Source: a virus
Direction: 5' to 3' (one strand)
DNA: 23,724 nt
Virus record (IMG/VR): IMGVR_UViG_3300037493_004234
Location: 1 to 23,724 of that record
Positions within the stretch are counted from its first letter, which is position 1. Each line of letters opens with the position of its first letter. The notes beneath the pieces were generated by a model, which worked only from the letters and a program-made list of their open reading frames with translations, had not been told where the DNA came from and made no database searches. The position numbers and the translations under genes were made by a program. Positions 8,767 to 16,599 of this stretch are shown in pieces.

Positions 8767-9287
8767 TTTGACGAGGGAATCATTGCGGTAAGGAGGTAAT
8801 CCATCGACTGCAACGCCTTGAAAGCCTCCATAGAGTCAATCTCTTCCATGACTGGCCTCCATAAAGGACGTTCAGGCATCCGTTTCGTCCCGTACTCATG
8901 GTAGAAGGCAAGCTGTTGATAGGAAATATCCCTGTCATCCACATTGCCTTCCGGCCACACGGTCAACTCTGCAAAGTGTTTCCACTTCCTCTTTACATCT
9001 GAAGTGATGCTATTTGCATACTTCATGGAGTCAATCAGTATCTCTTCTCTCCCGCCTTTTTTATAAATCGTAATCTTACTAAGCTTCGGCCAGTTTAAAT
9101 CCTGCTTCATTATGTGGTTCTTCACAGAATACGCAATTTGATGACCTAACCTTTCTAGATCATCAACCACGTCATCCATAAGCAAGTCACTGGACAGGTA
9201 GCGGACACCGTTGGCAAAACGATCCCAGTCACCATAGAAGATGAAATCGAAATTCTTTCCTCTTCTCGATGTTCCGGTAGTTCTCAT
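8763..9287 (-). CDS. Virion morphogenesis / tail completion protein (HK97 gp10 or Mu gpG-like)
   Basis: A 174-aa protein linked by ATGA overlaps at both ends. Its C-terminal part has 'AFYHEYGTKRMPERPLWRPV', which is the hallmark phrase of the HK97 gp10 / phage virion morphogenesis families (an aromatic-Glu-[FY]-Gly-Thr followed by 'MP-RP-[FL]-RP'). Members act at the head-tail joint or complete the tail tube. The N-terminal half has a long helix ('DDVVDDLERLGHQIAYSVKN') as usual in this fold. Context between the head-closure candidate and the terminator candidate supports it. Confidence 0.78.
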   Translation of the reverse strand: MRTTGTSRRGKNFDFIFYGDWDRFANGVRYLSSDLLMDDVVDDLERLGHQIAYSVKNHIMKQDLNWPKLSKITIYKKGGREEILIDSMKYANSITSDVKRKWKHFAELTVWPEGNVDDRDISYQQLAFYHEYGTKRMPERPLWRPVMEEIDSMEAFKALQSMDYLLTAMIPSSK

Positions 9288-9709
9288 GGATCTCTGTGAC
9301 CTTCAACGGTTGTGGCTAGAACAACGATAATCAGAAAGTGGGTGGACACCTGTCCAGTAGCTTGCACTTTCTCGATTTTGTACCTACGGTTGAACCACTC
9401 CATCTCACCTTCTACAGAACCCCATTCCCCTTCAGCTACTCCAGGAAACTTGCGAATCATCTCTTTTCTGGAGAAAAGGAAGGCGACATCGTACCTCTCG
9501 CCGTTTCCTATCACAGTGAGCTGTTCGGGGGTTGGCTTGTGGATAGCGCGACCGAGAAGGGTTACAGGAGTTCCGAAGGTCTTCGTTCGTTGCTTGTAGA
9601 GGTCAACAGCGCCAGTAACATACGGATAATACCTAACAGAAGAACCCCTAAAATAGGTCAGGAGCTGGTCTATCCTTCTATCGATACCATCCTCTGTCCT
9701 GTTCGTCAT
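9284..9709 (-). CDS. Head-closure / stopper-like neck protein, 141 aa
   Basis: This gene starts within the end of the previous gene (ATGA) and ends within the start of the next. The product is mostly beta with 'GAVDLYKQRTKTFGTPVTLL', 'YDVAFLFSRKEM' and 'WFNRRYKIEKVQATGQ', a layout of a compact barrel typical of head-closure proteins (SPP1 gp16, HK97 gp9, P22 gp10 head). The phrase 'F-x-R-R-Y-K-I' followed by a short strand-rich end is common in this group. These proteins close the connector after packaging and receive the tail. Identification leans on context. Confidence 0.58.
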   Translation of the reverse strand: MTNRTEDGIDRRIDQLLTYFRGSSVRYYPYVTGAVDLYKQRTKTFGTPVTLLGRAIHKPTPEQLTVIGNGERYDVAFLFSRKEMIRKFPGVAEGEWGSVEGEMEWFNRRYKIEKVQATGQVSTHFLIIVVLATTVEGHRDP

Positions 9710-10479
9710 ACAACTTCTGCTCTCACTGTGGCACTAGTTGAGTACAACTCATTTCTATCATAGGTCTTAACGCGATAGTAAGAATACCCCAGAGGTCGAC
9801 CCTCATCAGTATAATCAACCGTGTGGTTGTCTACTATCGTGGCGATTAGGACTTCTGTAGCCATCGACAAAGTAGTTCCTCGATAGACTTCATAACGAGA
9901 GAACGTCTCGTCATAAAGAACCGTCCAGGCAATGTCGACATTCGTACCATCAGCCATGACAGAGACAGTCACAGCTTCAGGACCGTCGTCTAGGACACGT
10001 CCCTTCCACCCACCATTTGTGAGCGAGACTCTCTTTAGAAAGCCCACCTGTATCTCGGCAGCAGTAGACGTTCCGCCCTGCTGTTCGAGTTCATTGTCGT
10101 ACTCATCTTGAAGGTCACGAGCTAACCGCAACCACGTTTCCGCTGGAGAAGAAGATGCTGCGGGATACTCCACATGCAAATCAGGGACTTGTATCCGCGT
10201 AAAATCGGGCTCGGTAGCAGCAGAACCGGACTCATCCTCCTCCAGAGCGACCGAGGCACGAACGTGGCACATCTCGATGGTCGCCAGCTTGACAGCTAGG
10301 AAGACCCTGTTCGCAGGAACAGTCGAAATGTCCGCGTAAGTTACCCCGTAGTCGCTCCCAAGCTTCTGAATTGCGAACTCTATTGCATCAGAGTAATACT
10401 CATCCTCGAAGATTCTCGTCTCTCCGTAATCAGCTACTCTTCGTCGAACCTTGTCTGTGACTTGCGATAGAGTTGCCAC
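9706..10479 (-). CDS. Head-tail connector adaptor with C-terminal fibronectin III-like domain
   Basis: The start is GTG, eight bases after GGAG that lies in the final codons of the preceding gene. Residues 1-135 are helical ('MATLSQVTDKVRRRVADYGE', 'YYSDAIEFAIQKL', 'WLRLARDLQDEYDNELEQQ') and fit the adaptor family (SPP1 gp15, HK97 gp6, P22 gp4) that binds the portal. Residues about 168-257 form a separate beta domain with 'VDIAWTVLYDETFSRYEVYR' and 'GYSYYRVKTYDRNELYSTSA', the classical pattern of a fibronectin type III fold. The two parts are joined by a short Gly/Ser region. The fusion places an Ig-like decoration at the neck, where it could bind host surface or stabilise the joint. The adaptor part is inferred from length and place; the FN3 part is clear. 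Confidence 0.7.
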   Translation of the reverse strand: MATLSQVTDKVRRRVADYGETRIFEDEYYSDAIEFAIQKLGSDYGVTYADISTVPANRVFLAVKLATIEMCHVRASVALEEDESGSAATEPDFTRIQVPDLHVEYPAASSSPAETWLRLARDLQDEYDNELEQQGGTSTAAEIQVGFLKRVSLTNGGWKGRVLDDGPEAVTVSVMADGTNVDIAWTVLYDETFSRYEVYRGTTLSMATEVLIATIVDNHTVDYTDEGRPLGYSYYRVKTYDRNELYSTSATVRAEVV

Positions 10480-10483
10480 TCAG

Positions 10484-10825
10484 TTACTCCACGAGGTCAT
10501 GCATCCGAAGATGCTCGATGACCTCTTTGGCATCCGTAATTGTCTTGCCCTGCCGCAAAGTAATCCACTTGCCAACAAACTTCTTGCAAGTCTTCTTTGC
10601 GCGAGTCGTAACCAAACCCTCCGCGATAGCAACAGGAATGGCTACCTTGATGTCCTTCTCAGCAACTTTCGCGATCACAGGAGCCATCGTTTTCGGAATG
10701 ACGATCTCAGGTTCTGGCTCAGGAATTTCTTCCTGTAGGTCATCATCATAATCCATCGGAGTTTCATATTCATCAGCAACTGCAACTGGTTGATCGAGTG
10801 TCAATGATCTTCTCCTACGTGTCAT
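10484..10825 (-). CDS. Small capsid-linked protein of unknown function, 113 aa
   Basis: The ATG is preceded by GAGGAGTTTTAA. The N-terminal half is charged and Pro/Glu-rich ('EEIPEPEPEIVIPK'), likely disordered. The C-terminal half has 'KKFVGKWITLRQGKTITDAK' followed by 'EVIEHLRMHDLVE'. Small proteins with this shape ('G-K-W-x-x-L-x-x-G-K' then a short helix with 'hL') commonly sit just behind the major capsid gene in phages, but their job is not known to me. Here a strong hairpin (10846-10883) separates it from the capsid gene, so its dose may be lower than capsid. The protein may be a head or neck accessory component. Confidence 0.6.
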   Translation of the reverse strand: MTRRRRSLTLDQPVAVADEYETPMDYDDDLQEEIPEPEPEIVIPKTMAPVIAKVAEKDIKVAIPVAIAEGLVTTRAKKTCKKFVGKWITLRQGKTITDAKEVIEHLRMHDLVE

Positions 10826-10845
10826 TTAAAACTCCTCTGGATTAA

Positions 10846-10883
10846 CCCCGAAGGGGAGGCAATGGGTAACCTCCCCTTCGGGG
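10846..10883. other. Perfect 14-bp inverted repeat between capsid and next gene
   Basis: CCCCGAAGGGGAGG (10846-10859) pairs perfectly with 10870-10883 across a 10-base loop, directly after the capsid stop. Each arm can also fold on itself (CCCC-GAA-GGGG). No run of T follows on the minus strand, so it is not a classical terminator; it may slow transcription or protect the 3' end of the capsid message. Confidence 0.7.
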
Positions 10884-10897
10884 AATCGCCTACAAGA

Positions 10898-11860
10898 TCA
10901 GATACTGATGAGCTTCACGATGAAGTCGTCTTCGAGGATGCCAGCACCCATGATCGAGTACCAAGCAAGTCCATGACGACGACCGTAGTCAACGCGCTCA
11001 CTCTGACGAAGCTCGACGGGCAGTGCAGTCGCTTTGCCGAACGCGCTATCCGAGAACAGGAGAGATTCGTAGGTGTCTGCGTTAGACGTGCCACCTGTGG
11101 CCTGATCAACCATCGCAGCGAGGTAACCCGGATCAGCAGTGCTACAAGCACCGTTGCGGCAATGCGTGGTGCCGACGAAGATCACGTCTTCCCAGCGACC
11201 GAGTTCGCCATTGAACAGAGCGCGAGTACCGGCGTAGTTCTGAGCGGAAACCCAGTCGGGGTCGCGCTTCAGATAAGCAGCCTGGTGAGGATGCAGGAAG
11301 CAAACGTAGAAGTCGCCCATGAACTTCGGGGCGTTCTTCGTCTGGAGCACTTCCACACCCTGACGAATCATCTCAACGTCGAAGTAGTCTACGCCACTCT
11401 GCATGAGGGCGGCTGTCGCGCGATTACCAGCGAACACGGACTGCGAAGCGCCAGCGATGGTGTCTCGGAGCATGATGTCGTTGGTCTGAGCGTAGTTGCG
11501 CCCGAGCAGAAGGGACGACTCAGCCAACACGTCGTCACGAGAAACCTGGAGAAGCTTCTCGGACACGCCGATGGCCTTGCCGTACTCCGTCACGGAGATT
11601 GCACTCTGCGAAGCGGAGATGTTGGTCTCGACCAGCGCCACGTTCTCCGTGAGCGCGCCGCCAGCGGAGAGGTTGTTGTACCGAGTCATCGTGATCGTCT
11701 GGCCAGGCATGGCAGACAGCTCGGTCTTCTTCACTGCGAACTCTTCGAAGCGCATGATGCCCATGGCTTCATGGAGGATGTCCATCGAGTAGACATCCAT
11801 AATCGCCTGCGGCAGAGCCACATAGGAACCGACTGTTGATACACCAGCATAGGTCGCCAT
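10898..11860 (-). CDS. Major capsid protein (N4-gp56-like)
   Basis: A 320-aa protein with AGGAGG seven bases before the ATG. The central and C-terminal parts match the N4-gp56 major capsid group: 'YVALPQAIMDVYSMDILHEA' near the start, 'ENVALVETNISASQSAISVT', then 'NGELGRWEDVIFVGTTHC' and a late 'YGRRHGLAWYSIMGAGI'. The length is at the lower end for this group, and there is no N-terminal delta-domain region, agreeing with the separate scaffold gene upstream. The protein forms the icosahedral shell with the HK97 fold. High expression is supported by the nearby promoter (12874-12902) and strong ribosome site. Confidence 0.92.
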   Translation of the reverse strand: MATYAGVSTVGSYVALPQAIMDVYSMDILHEAMGIMRFEEFAVKKTELSAMPGQTITMTRYNNLSAGGALTENVALVETNISASQSAISVTEYGKAIGVSEKLLQVSRDDVLAESSLLLGRNYAQTNDIMLRDTIAGASQSVFAGNRATAALMQSGVDYFDVEMIRQGVEVLQTKNAPKFMGDFYVCFLHPHQAAYLKRDPDWVSAQNYAGTRALFNGELGRWEDVIFVGTTHCRNGACSTADPGYLAAMVDQATGGTSNADTYESLLFSDSAFGKATALPVELRQSERVDYGRRHGLAWYSIMGAGILEDDFIVKLISI

Positions 11861-11879
11861 TTAAATCCTCCTGAAACTA

Positions 11880-12617
11880 TTAGGCTTCATTAGCCTTTTG
11901 AAGTGCCTCTGTCATCAACTGCTGACGACGTTTTTCGTACTCTGCACCCTTAAGAGAGGCGATAGCTTCCCTATTCTGAGCAGTAATGACCGCAGCCGGA
12001 CCTGCGCTGGTAGCTGCGTTTGGAGCGAGAGGGCCTGGAAGGGTGGCTTGAAAAGCTCTTAGTGCTTCTGCTTTAGCTTCCTCAACCAACTGCTTTTCAC
12101 GAACCGCTGTTTTCGTAACGGCTGCATCAATCTCGGCTTCGCTTGAACCTGAAATAAGCTCCTCGAGCTTAATCCCGCTCTCCCTGATCGCCTTCTCTCG
12201 GTAAGCCTTCAGCTCGAACTCCCGAATTTTGGCGGCAGCGATGTTAGCGGTTTCTTCGATGGCCCTTTGAAGCTTGAGATTGTTCTCTCGCAGGTCTTGC
12301 AGCTCTTTCGATACTTGCTCAGACTCAGTTGCTTTCCCACTCCGAAGAGTATCCAAATCCTTCTGTGATGTGGTCAATTTCTCCTCCAGCTCTTTCATTT
12401 GTTTTTCAACAGCATCCTTAGCTTTAGAAAGTTCTTCAACCTTCCCGTAAACCTTGGATTTTTCATCTGAACGAGCCTTTTCGAGAAGAGAACTAACCTG
12501 TGAGTCAGTAAAGACTTTCTCGCTGTGGGCTGCTGTCGAGTCTACGTGAGAGGTAGTATCGGATGTCTGTCCTTGTGGGACTTGCTGTGTCGGCTTTGTT
12601 TCTATGTTTTCGCTCAT
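11880..12617 (-). CDS. Scaffolding protein, coiled-coil (DUF4355-like)
   Basis: The frame can start at a GTG further up (12632), but GGAGGG stands just four bases before the ATG at 12617, making the 245-aa form likelier. The central part, about residues 50-150, is a long Lys/Glu-rich coiled coil ('VYGKVEELSKAKDAVEKQMK', 'KELQDLRENNLKLQRAIEET'), and the last third is Ala/Glu-rich with a basic C-terminal helix ('YEKRRQQLMTEALQKAN') as seen in scaffolds that bind the capsid. It lies directly upstream of the capsid gene in transcript order, the standard place. A virion protease is not visible nearby, so the scaffold may leave by other means. Confidence 0.8.
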   Translation of the reverse strand: MSENIETKPTQQVPQGQTSDTTSHVDSTAAHSEKVFTDSQVSSLLEKARSDEKSKVYGKVEELSKAKDAVEKQMKELEEKLTTSQKDLDTLRSGKATESEQVSKELQDLRENNLKLQRAIEETANIAAAKIREFELKAYREKAIRESGIKLEELISGSSEAEIDAAVTKTAVREKQLVEEAKAEALRAFQATLPGPLAPNAATSAGPAAVITAQNREAIASLKGAEYEKRRQQLMTEALQKANEA

Positions 12618-12645
12618 ATGCCCTCCAGGCACTCAGACCACCCGA

Positions 12646-12840
12646 TTACGCCAGGCGTGGATCGGAAGAGGTCGTCTTGTTCCCGTCGACGGTTCCCGGA
12701 TTCGCGATCACTTTCGGAGTTCCAACTTTGCCCGTGTCGCGCTGACCCTTCGAAAAGGGAAACTTCACGTTACTGCCACGACCCATGTCGGTCTGACCGT
12801 CGTTGCCCGCTGGAACGCTCCCTGCTGAATTCGTACTCAT
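12646..12840 (-). CDS. Small polar protein, 64 aa, unknown
   Basis: A strong ribosome site (AGGAGG, five bases before ATG) and position inside the operon argue that this short frame is real. The product is Gly/Ser/Asn/Pro-rich with scattered Lys and no helix-forming run, probably disordered. It is the first gene after the promoter at 12874-12902, and its stop lies 28 bases before the scaffold ATG. No family is recognised. It could be a small head accessory or a leader whose translation favours the scaffold gene. Confidence 0.55.
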   Translation of the reverse strand: MSTNSAGSVPAGNDGQTDMGRGSNVKFPFSKGQRDTGKVGTPKVIANPGTVDGNKTTSSDPRLA

Positions 12841-12873
12841 GTTTTCCTCCTGATAGGTTGTTTCACTCTTTAC

Positions 12874-12902
12874 AGTATCCGTAGAGTAGCTCGAACAGTC
12901 AA
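12874..12902 (-). promoter_or_regulatory. Sigma70-like promoter before scaffold/capsid genes
   Basis: On the minus strand TTGACT (12902..12897) is followed by 17 bases and GATACT (12879..12874). This fits five and four of six consensus bases with ideal spacing. It lies in the 126-bp gap after the portal gene and would start the message about 25 bases before the 64-aa gene's ribosome site. Confidence 0.5.
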
Positions 12903-12966
12903 GTTACTCGTTACGAACTGTTGACTCTTTATTGGTATACCGGAAGAAAGCTTTTGGCAAGGAAGG

Positions 12967-14598
12967 TTATTCGTCGTCGGAAGATTCTGCTTCTTTATTT
13001 TCTGCTGGTTCCTTTGTTGGCTTAGCTCCTGAAGCTTTATCAACAATGTTTTTATCTATTTTCTCGCCGCGAGTTTCGTTTGAACCACCGCGAGTATCGT
13101 TCTGCCCTTGGCGTCTCGCATAATCGAATCCAATCCTGGACTCCAGATCATCCTCTAAGTCCTCGCGTGCTTCTTCGATGACCTTATTGGCTTCCGCCTG
13201 GGAATAACCCATGGCTTCAAGCTCAATACGTCTCGTAGTTAAGCCGAGAGCAAGTTTCTCTCTGGTTACTGCGAGATTCCTCGTCATATCCTGCGGAAGT
13301 GGGTCAGGGAATACCACTTCATTTCGGTATTTATTGCCGTTCAACTTAGAGAATTTAGCGCCAAACTTCGGGTCAGCAACCTCCAAATACTTAAGGATAA
13401 GTCTATTAATGAGACGAAGACCCATCCCATAAACCTGGACCTTTACGTCCCTCTTCTGGAGCATGGGGAGATACTGCATCTGGAGAGCAACTCCTGAAGG
13501 AGAAGTCACTGACTTTTCAGCTCCGAGAATCTGATCTGGCGTATTCGACAACTCTAGAATAGCAGCCTTGAGCATGTTCCAGTGGGCACTCGCAGCGGCA
13601 AGGTCTCCCTTGAGCTCAAGGTTCTCCACCTTCGCGCCTTCTGGTAGTGCCCAAGTGCGATTAGCACCTTTCTCCAAATCCTTCAGTTTCGCACCGTAAA
13701 TTACAGTCTGGGGAGAAGCGTGGTAGTTAATAATATCTGAAATATCAGTGGCTTTCTCATTTAACTCCCTATTCAAGTCCATGATGTCCACCAAATCAGA
13801 CATCCCGTAGTATTCACCTGTGAGTGGATAGTTGGGAATATGGACAATAGGAATCTCGCCAAGAGGGTTTATGACCTCTTTAACGAACTCTTTATTCTCA
13901 TAGTAGCGAATTTTTGCGGGTTCAAGGACGTTTCCAAGGGGGTCGATTTTCGCAGAAATCCACTCTTCCACCTTCAAAACCATGTCAACAGAGGTCATAG
14001 CCCCAAGGTCTCGCCGCAGGAAAGGGGTCTTCTGGGCAACTTTATCCTGGTAGGTCGGAGTAATCACAATCGCTCGCGTCACCTTCTTGCGATCAACGCC
14101 GAACGGACCTCCGAATTCTGGGAAGACAAGGTGGCTCGGGATGATGTCCACACGAGCATAGGGGTCTTCCAGTGGATCTGACATCTCCCAAGAAACTCTA
14201 GCGAACACGTCCCCTGTGATTCCTCCCTGCTGACCAGCTTCGAGACACCACAACTGCTTGTTGTTCTTTCTCCAGGTCTCCTCGAGAGCGATGCGAACGA
14301 AGTCTCGCTCATCTTTCTCGTCGACATCGGTCTCGGGGTTGTCAGGAATGACGACATCGAAACCCTTGGAGAATGCGAAGTCTGTATGCAAGTCTACAAT
14401 CTTCCTTGCATAATTCATCGTAATCACTGGATCGCCTGGATCGCGAGCGTACGACCAGTGCTTACCTAGATAATACAACCAGCATTGCCTATAAAACGAC
14501 ATTCGCCGTGCGTGAGTTCTATTGAGGTCATCTTGAAAGAAAACCTCAAAAGCATCTGACAATGCTACAGTAACCGTTGGGCTTAATCCTGACGCCAT
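12967..14598 (-). CDS. Portal protein (SPP1 gp6-like)
   Basis: A 543-aa protein with AGGAGAATACG before the ATG. The N-terminal region has 'RQCWLYYLGKHWSY' and 'ITMNYARKIVDLHTDFAFSK', then 'GEIPIVHIPNYPLTGEYYG' with 'SDLVDIMDLNRELNEKATDI', then 'HASPQTVIYGA' and 'AEKSVTSPSGVALQMQYLP', an order of phrases found in phage portals of the SPP1-like group. The C-terminal 70 residues are charged and disordered. The dodecameric ring sits at one head vertex and drives DNA through with the terminase. It is flanked by terminase and scaffold/capsid, as expected. Confidence 0.93.
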   Translation of the reverse strand: MASGLSPTVTVALSDAFEVFFQDDLNRTHARRMSFYRQCWLYYLGKHWSYARDPGDPVITMNYARKIVDLHTDFAFSKGFDVVIPDNPETDVDEKDERDFVRIALEETWRKNNKQLWCLEAGQQGGITGDVFARVSWEMSDPLEDPYARVDIIPSHLVFPEFGGPFGVDRKKVTRAIVITPTYQDKVAQKTPFLRRDLGAMTSVDMVLKVEEWISAKIDPLGNVLEPAKIRYYENKEFVKEVINPLGEIPIVHIPNYPLTGEYYGMSDLVDIMDLNRELNEKATDISDIINYHASPQTVIYGAKLKDLEKGANRTWALPEGAKVENLELKGDLAAASAHWNMLKAAILELSNTPDQILGAEKSVTSPSGVALQMQYLPMLQKRDVKVQVYGMGLRLINRLILKYLEVADPKFGAKFSKLNGNKYRNEVVFPDPLPQDMTRNLAVTREKLALGLTTRRIELEAMGYSQAEANKVIEEAREDLEDDLESRIGFDYARRQGQNDTRGGSNETRGEKIDKNIVDKASGAKPTKEPAENKEAESSDDE

Positions 14599-14706
14599 CG
14601 TATTCTCCTGTTAGCGCGTTATCCTGTGTATCAAGCCGTCATTGCGCCTCTATCTCTTTTACCCCATTACCAAGGTTCTGCCTAACTACAGAAGTGAGAT
14701 GGCACC

Positions 14707-16491
14707 CTATGAATCCCACCTACCACTATGACTCGAACGAGGCTTTCTAGGAAGGCGTTCTTGACCCATAGTCTTAGCATAAAGTCCACTCGCTGACTTT
14801 AAATTGTTGGCAGATTCCCACCTGGATTGACGACCTATGAAGGGGTTTACAGTCTCCTCAATATCCAGTGTGCCTTGAACATTCACAGCCCAGCATAACA
14901 TCATCAATGAATCTGGGTAGTCGTCGTGTGCATCATCTACATCCTTAGACTTATGCACAACAAGAGTCTGCCCTCTCCACTCTTTTTCCAGATCGTGCAT
15001 CTGACTTACGAATTTCTGCCACTTCAAAAGTCGTGTGGCAAGTCGACCAGCTGGAAAGGTCAACCTCTTTGAACTCAACTCCTGAAAGAGTACCTTGTAG
15101 CCAATGTCTTTAGACTGAGATGTAAAGATAAAGGGCTCTACTTGTATGTTTTTGTGGTCTAAATCCGCAGCAAGACGAGAGTAGATTGGATCACCCTTTC
15201 CAGTGGCATCGATGATGATCCTAGAAAGCTTATAGTTGTTCAAAAATGACAAAATCTGAGGATGCTGAGCTTCATGATCGTCACCGTGAAGCTCCAACCA
15301 GTTCAAAACATGAAGAGGGTATCTAGGAGCATCGCCGATCTGAATAGGCATGCCGTAAAAAGCGTGCCCAACGGTGATAACAGTGGAGTTCCTGCGCCCT
15401 ACGTCGATAGCTGCCACTACGTCATCTGTGTAAACATCGTGTGGGACAACATTCGGAGGTCTTTTAAACTCAATCGCCCTCTTGCTCCTCCCTTTTCCCA
15501 CATCTATGAACAGAGAAGCATTCGATTCCTTGATTCCACACTCGTCAAAAAGATCTGGGTTGATGAACATACCGCGATCAAGCAGCCAATGAAGCCGATA
15601 CTTCATCTTGAAATCGTCGGAATCCTCTCCAAGACGAATCTTTTCCTTCTCTATGTATTTACGATAGCGATCATTGTACTTCTGGCAAACAGTATAATCG
15701 TACTCATAATGTCTTCTGTATCGAGAACGAATCGAGCCGTCGTTCACATCCGTCCTCTTATTTCGACGACATGCCTCGTAAAAATCTGATTTTACACGAT
15801 TACACGTCCCGATTTTCACTAAAGTGCCAGCCACAGCAGCCGCCATTGGGTGAATCGACGCTCTTATTTTGCTGGAAGAGATGTCTTGAGCTTCCTCTAG
15901 GAGGATTAGATGGTAGGTCTTCCCTTCAATTTTGGATTGTGGCGAGGCAGTTCCGCAGTCGACGAACGACCCGTTCGGCAAAACCATGTTTTCCCGCCGA
16001 CTCGTGAGGTCGATGTTCACATCTGGGTCGAGAAGGGCTACTTTCGTCTCGTCTGAGTACATACGAGTCTTCATTCGCCCCCACATAATTCCCGCCTGCT
16101 CGTAATTCGGAGCGTAGATACCTATCCAAACCCCTTTGCTGAACTTCTTTATTCTTCGATCATCCAAAAACTTGGCGAGAGTAGGCAAAAGCACCATGCA
16201 CCCGCACACAACGATGGAAACAGTCTCTGTTTTTCCGCCCTGTCTGGAGAACAACGCCGTCACTTCCTCCGCATCCTCGGAAAGAAGTGAGTAAATGATT
16301 CTCCAGCCGAACTCTAGCTCGTATGGATACAGCTCTACTCCGGTCATCTCTTGGGCATACAGCATGACCATATCGGCCAGCTTCGAAAGCTCGTCCTTCG
16401 TCAGCTCTCTGTTAGGGATGCCCTTGACACTGTCCAGAACCTGCGCGTCGTAGTTTGGTATTTTGTCTTGTGTCTTTGTCGTGTCTTTCAT
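14707..16491 (-). CDS. terL: Terminase large subunit (ATPase-nuclease)
   Basis: A 594-aa protein. The ATPase part has Walker A 'SRQGGKT' at residues 82-88, Walker B 'HLILLEEAQD' at about 194-203 and a coupling motif 'KIGTCNR' near 226-232. The nuclease part has the RNase H-like acidic positions D363 ('AAIDVGRR'), D428 ('RIIIDATGKG') and an Asp cluster at 523-527 ('AHDDYPDS'). It cuts the concatemer and pumps DNA into the head with the portal. The C-terminal 40 residues are basic and polar. No Shine-Dalgarno precedes the chosen ATG, and a terminator stands only 30 bases upstream, so how it is expressed is unclear. No small terminase is recognised; the 225-aa gene next door does not look like one. 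Confidence 0.95.
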   Translation of the reverse strand: MKDTTKTQDKIPNYDAQVLDSVKGIPNRELTKDELSKLADMVMLYAQEMTGVELYPYELEFGWRIIYSLLSEDAEEVTALFSRQGGKTETVSIVVCGCMVLLPTLAKFLDDRRIKKFSKGVWIGIYAPNYEQAGIMWGRMKTRMYSDETKVALLDPDVNIDLTSRRENMVLPNGSFVDCGTASPQSKIEGKTYHLILLEEAQDISSSKIRASIHPMAAAVAGTLVKIGTCNRVKSDFYEACRRNKRTDVNDGSIRSRYRRHYEYDYTVCQKYNDRYRKYIEKEKIRLGEDSDDFKMKYRLHWLLDRGMFINPDLFDECGIKESNASLFIDVGKGRSKRAIEFKRPPNVVPHDVYTDDVVAAIDVGRRNSTVITVGHAFYGMPIQIGDAPRYPLHVLNWLELHGDDHEAQHPQILSFLNNYKLSRIIIDATGKGDPIYSRLAADLDHKNIQVEPFIFTSQSKDIGYKVLFQELSSKRLTFPAGRLATRLLKWQKFVSQMHDLEKEWRGQTLVVHKSKDVDDAHDDYPDSLMMLCWAVNVQGTLDIEETVNPFIGRQSRWESANNLKSASGLYAKTMGQERLPRKPRSSHSGRWDS

Positions 16492-16520
16492 GAAAGATAA
16501 CTTAACACAAAACTGACAAG

Positions 16521-16565
16521 AAAAAACCCCTGTAATTAGCAGGAGCTAACCACAGAGGTTTTTAA
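16521..16565. terminator. Strong Rho-independent terminator, usable on both strands
   Basis: 16525-16540 and 16545-16560 pair over 16 bases with three G-U pairs and a four-base loop, flanked by A6 on one side and T5 on the other, so both strands end in a T-run. On the minus strand it would stop reading from the 225-aa gene just before the terminase ATG. Confidence 0.8.
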
Positions 16566-16599
16566 AGGAAGGAAAGAAGAGGAAAAGGGACAGGTCTAA

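Noticed and set aside
10862-11839. 325-aa open frame opposite the capsid gene
   Set aside because: It is fully antisense to the well-matched capsid gene, lacks a ribosome site and its protein is Arg/His/Val-rich without pattern; a shadow of codon choice.
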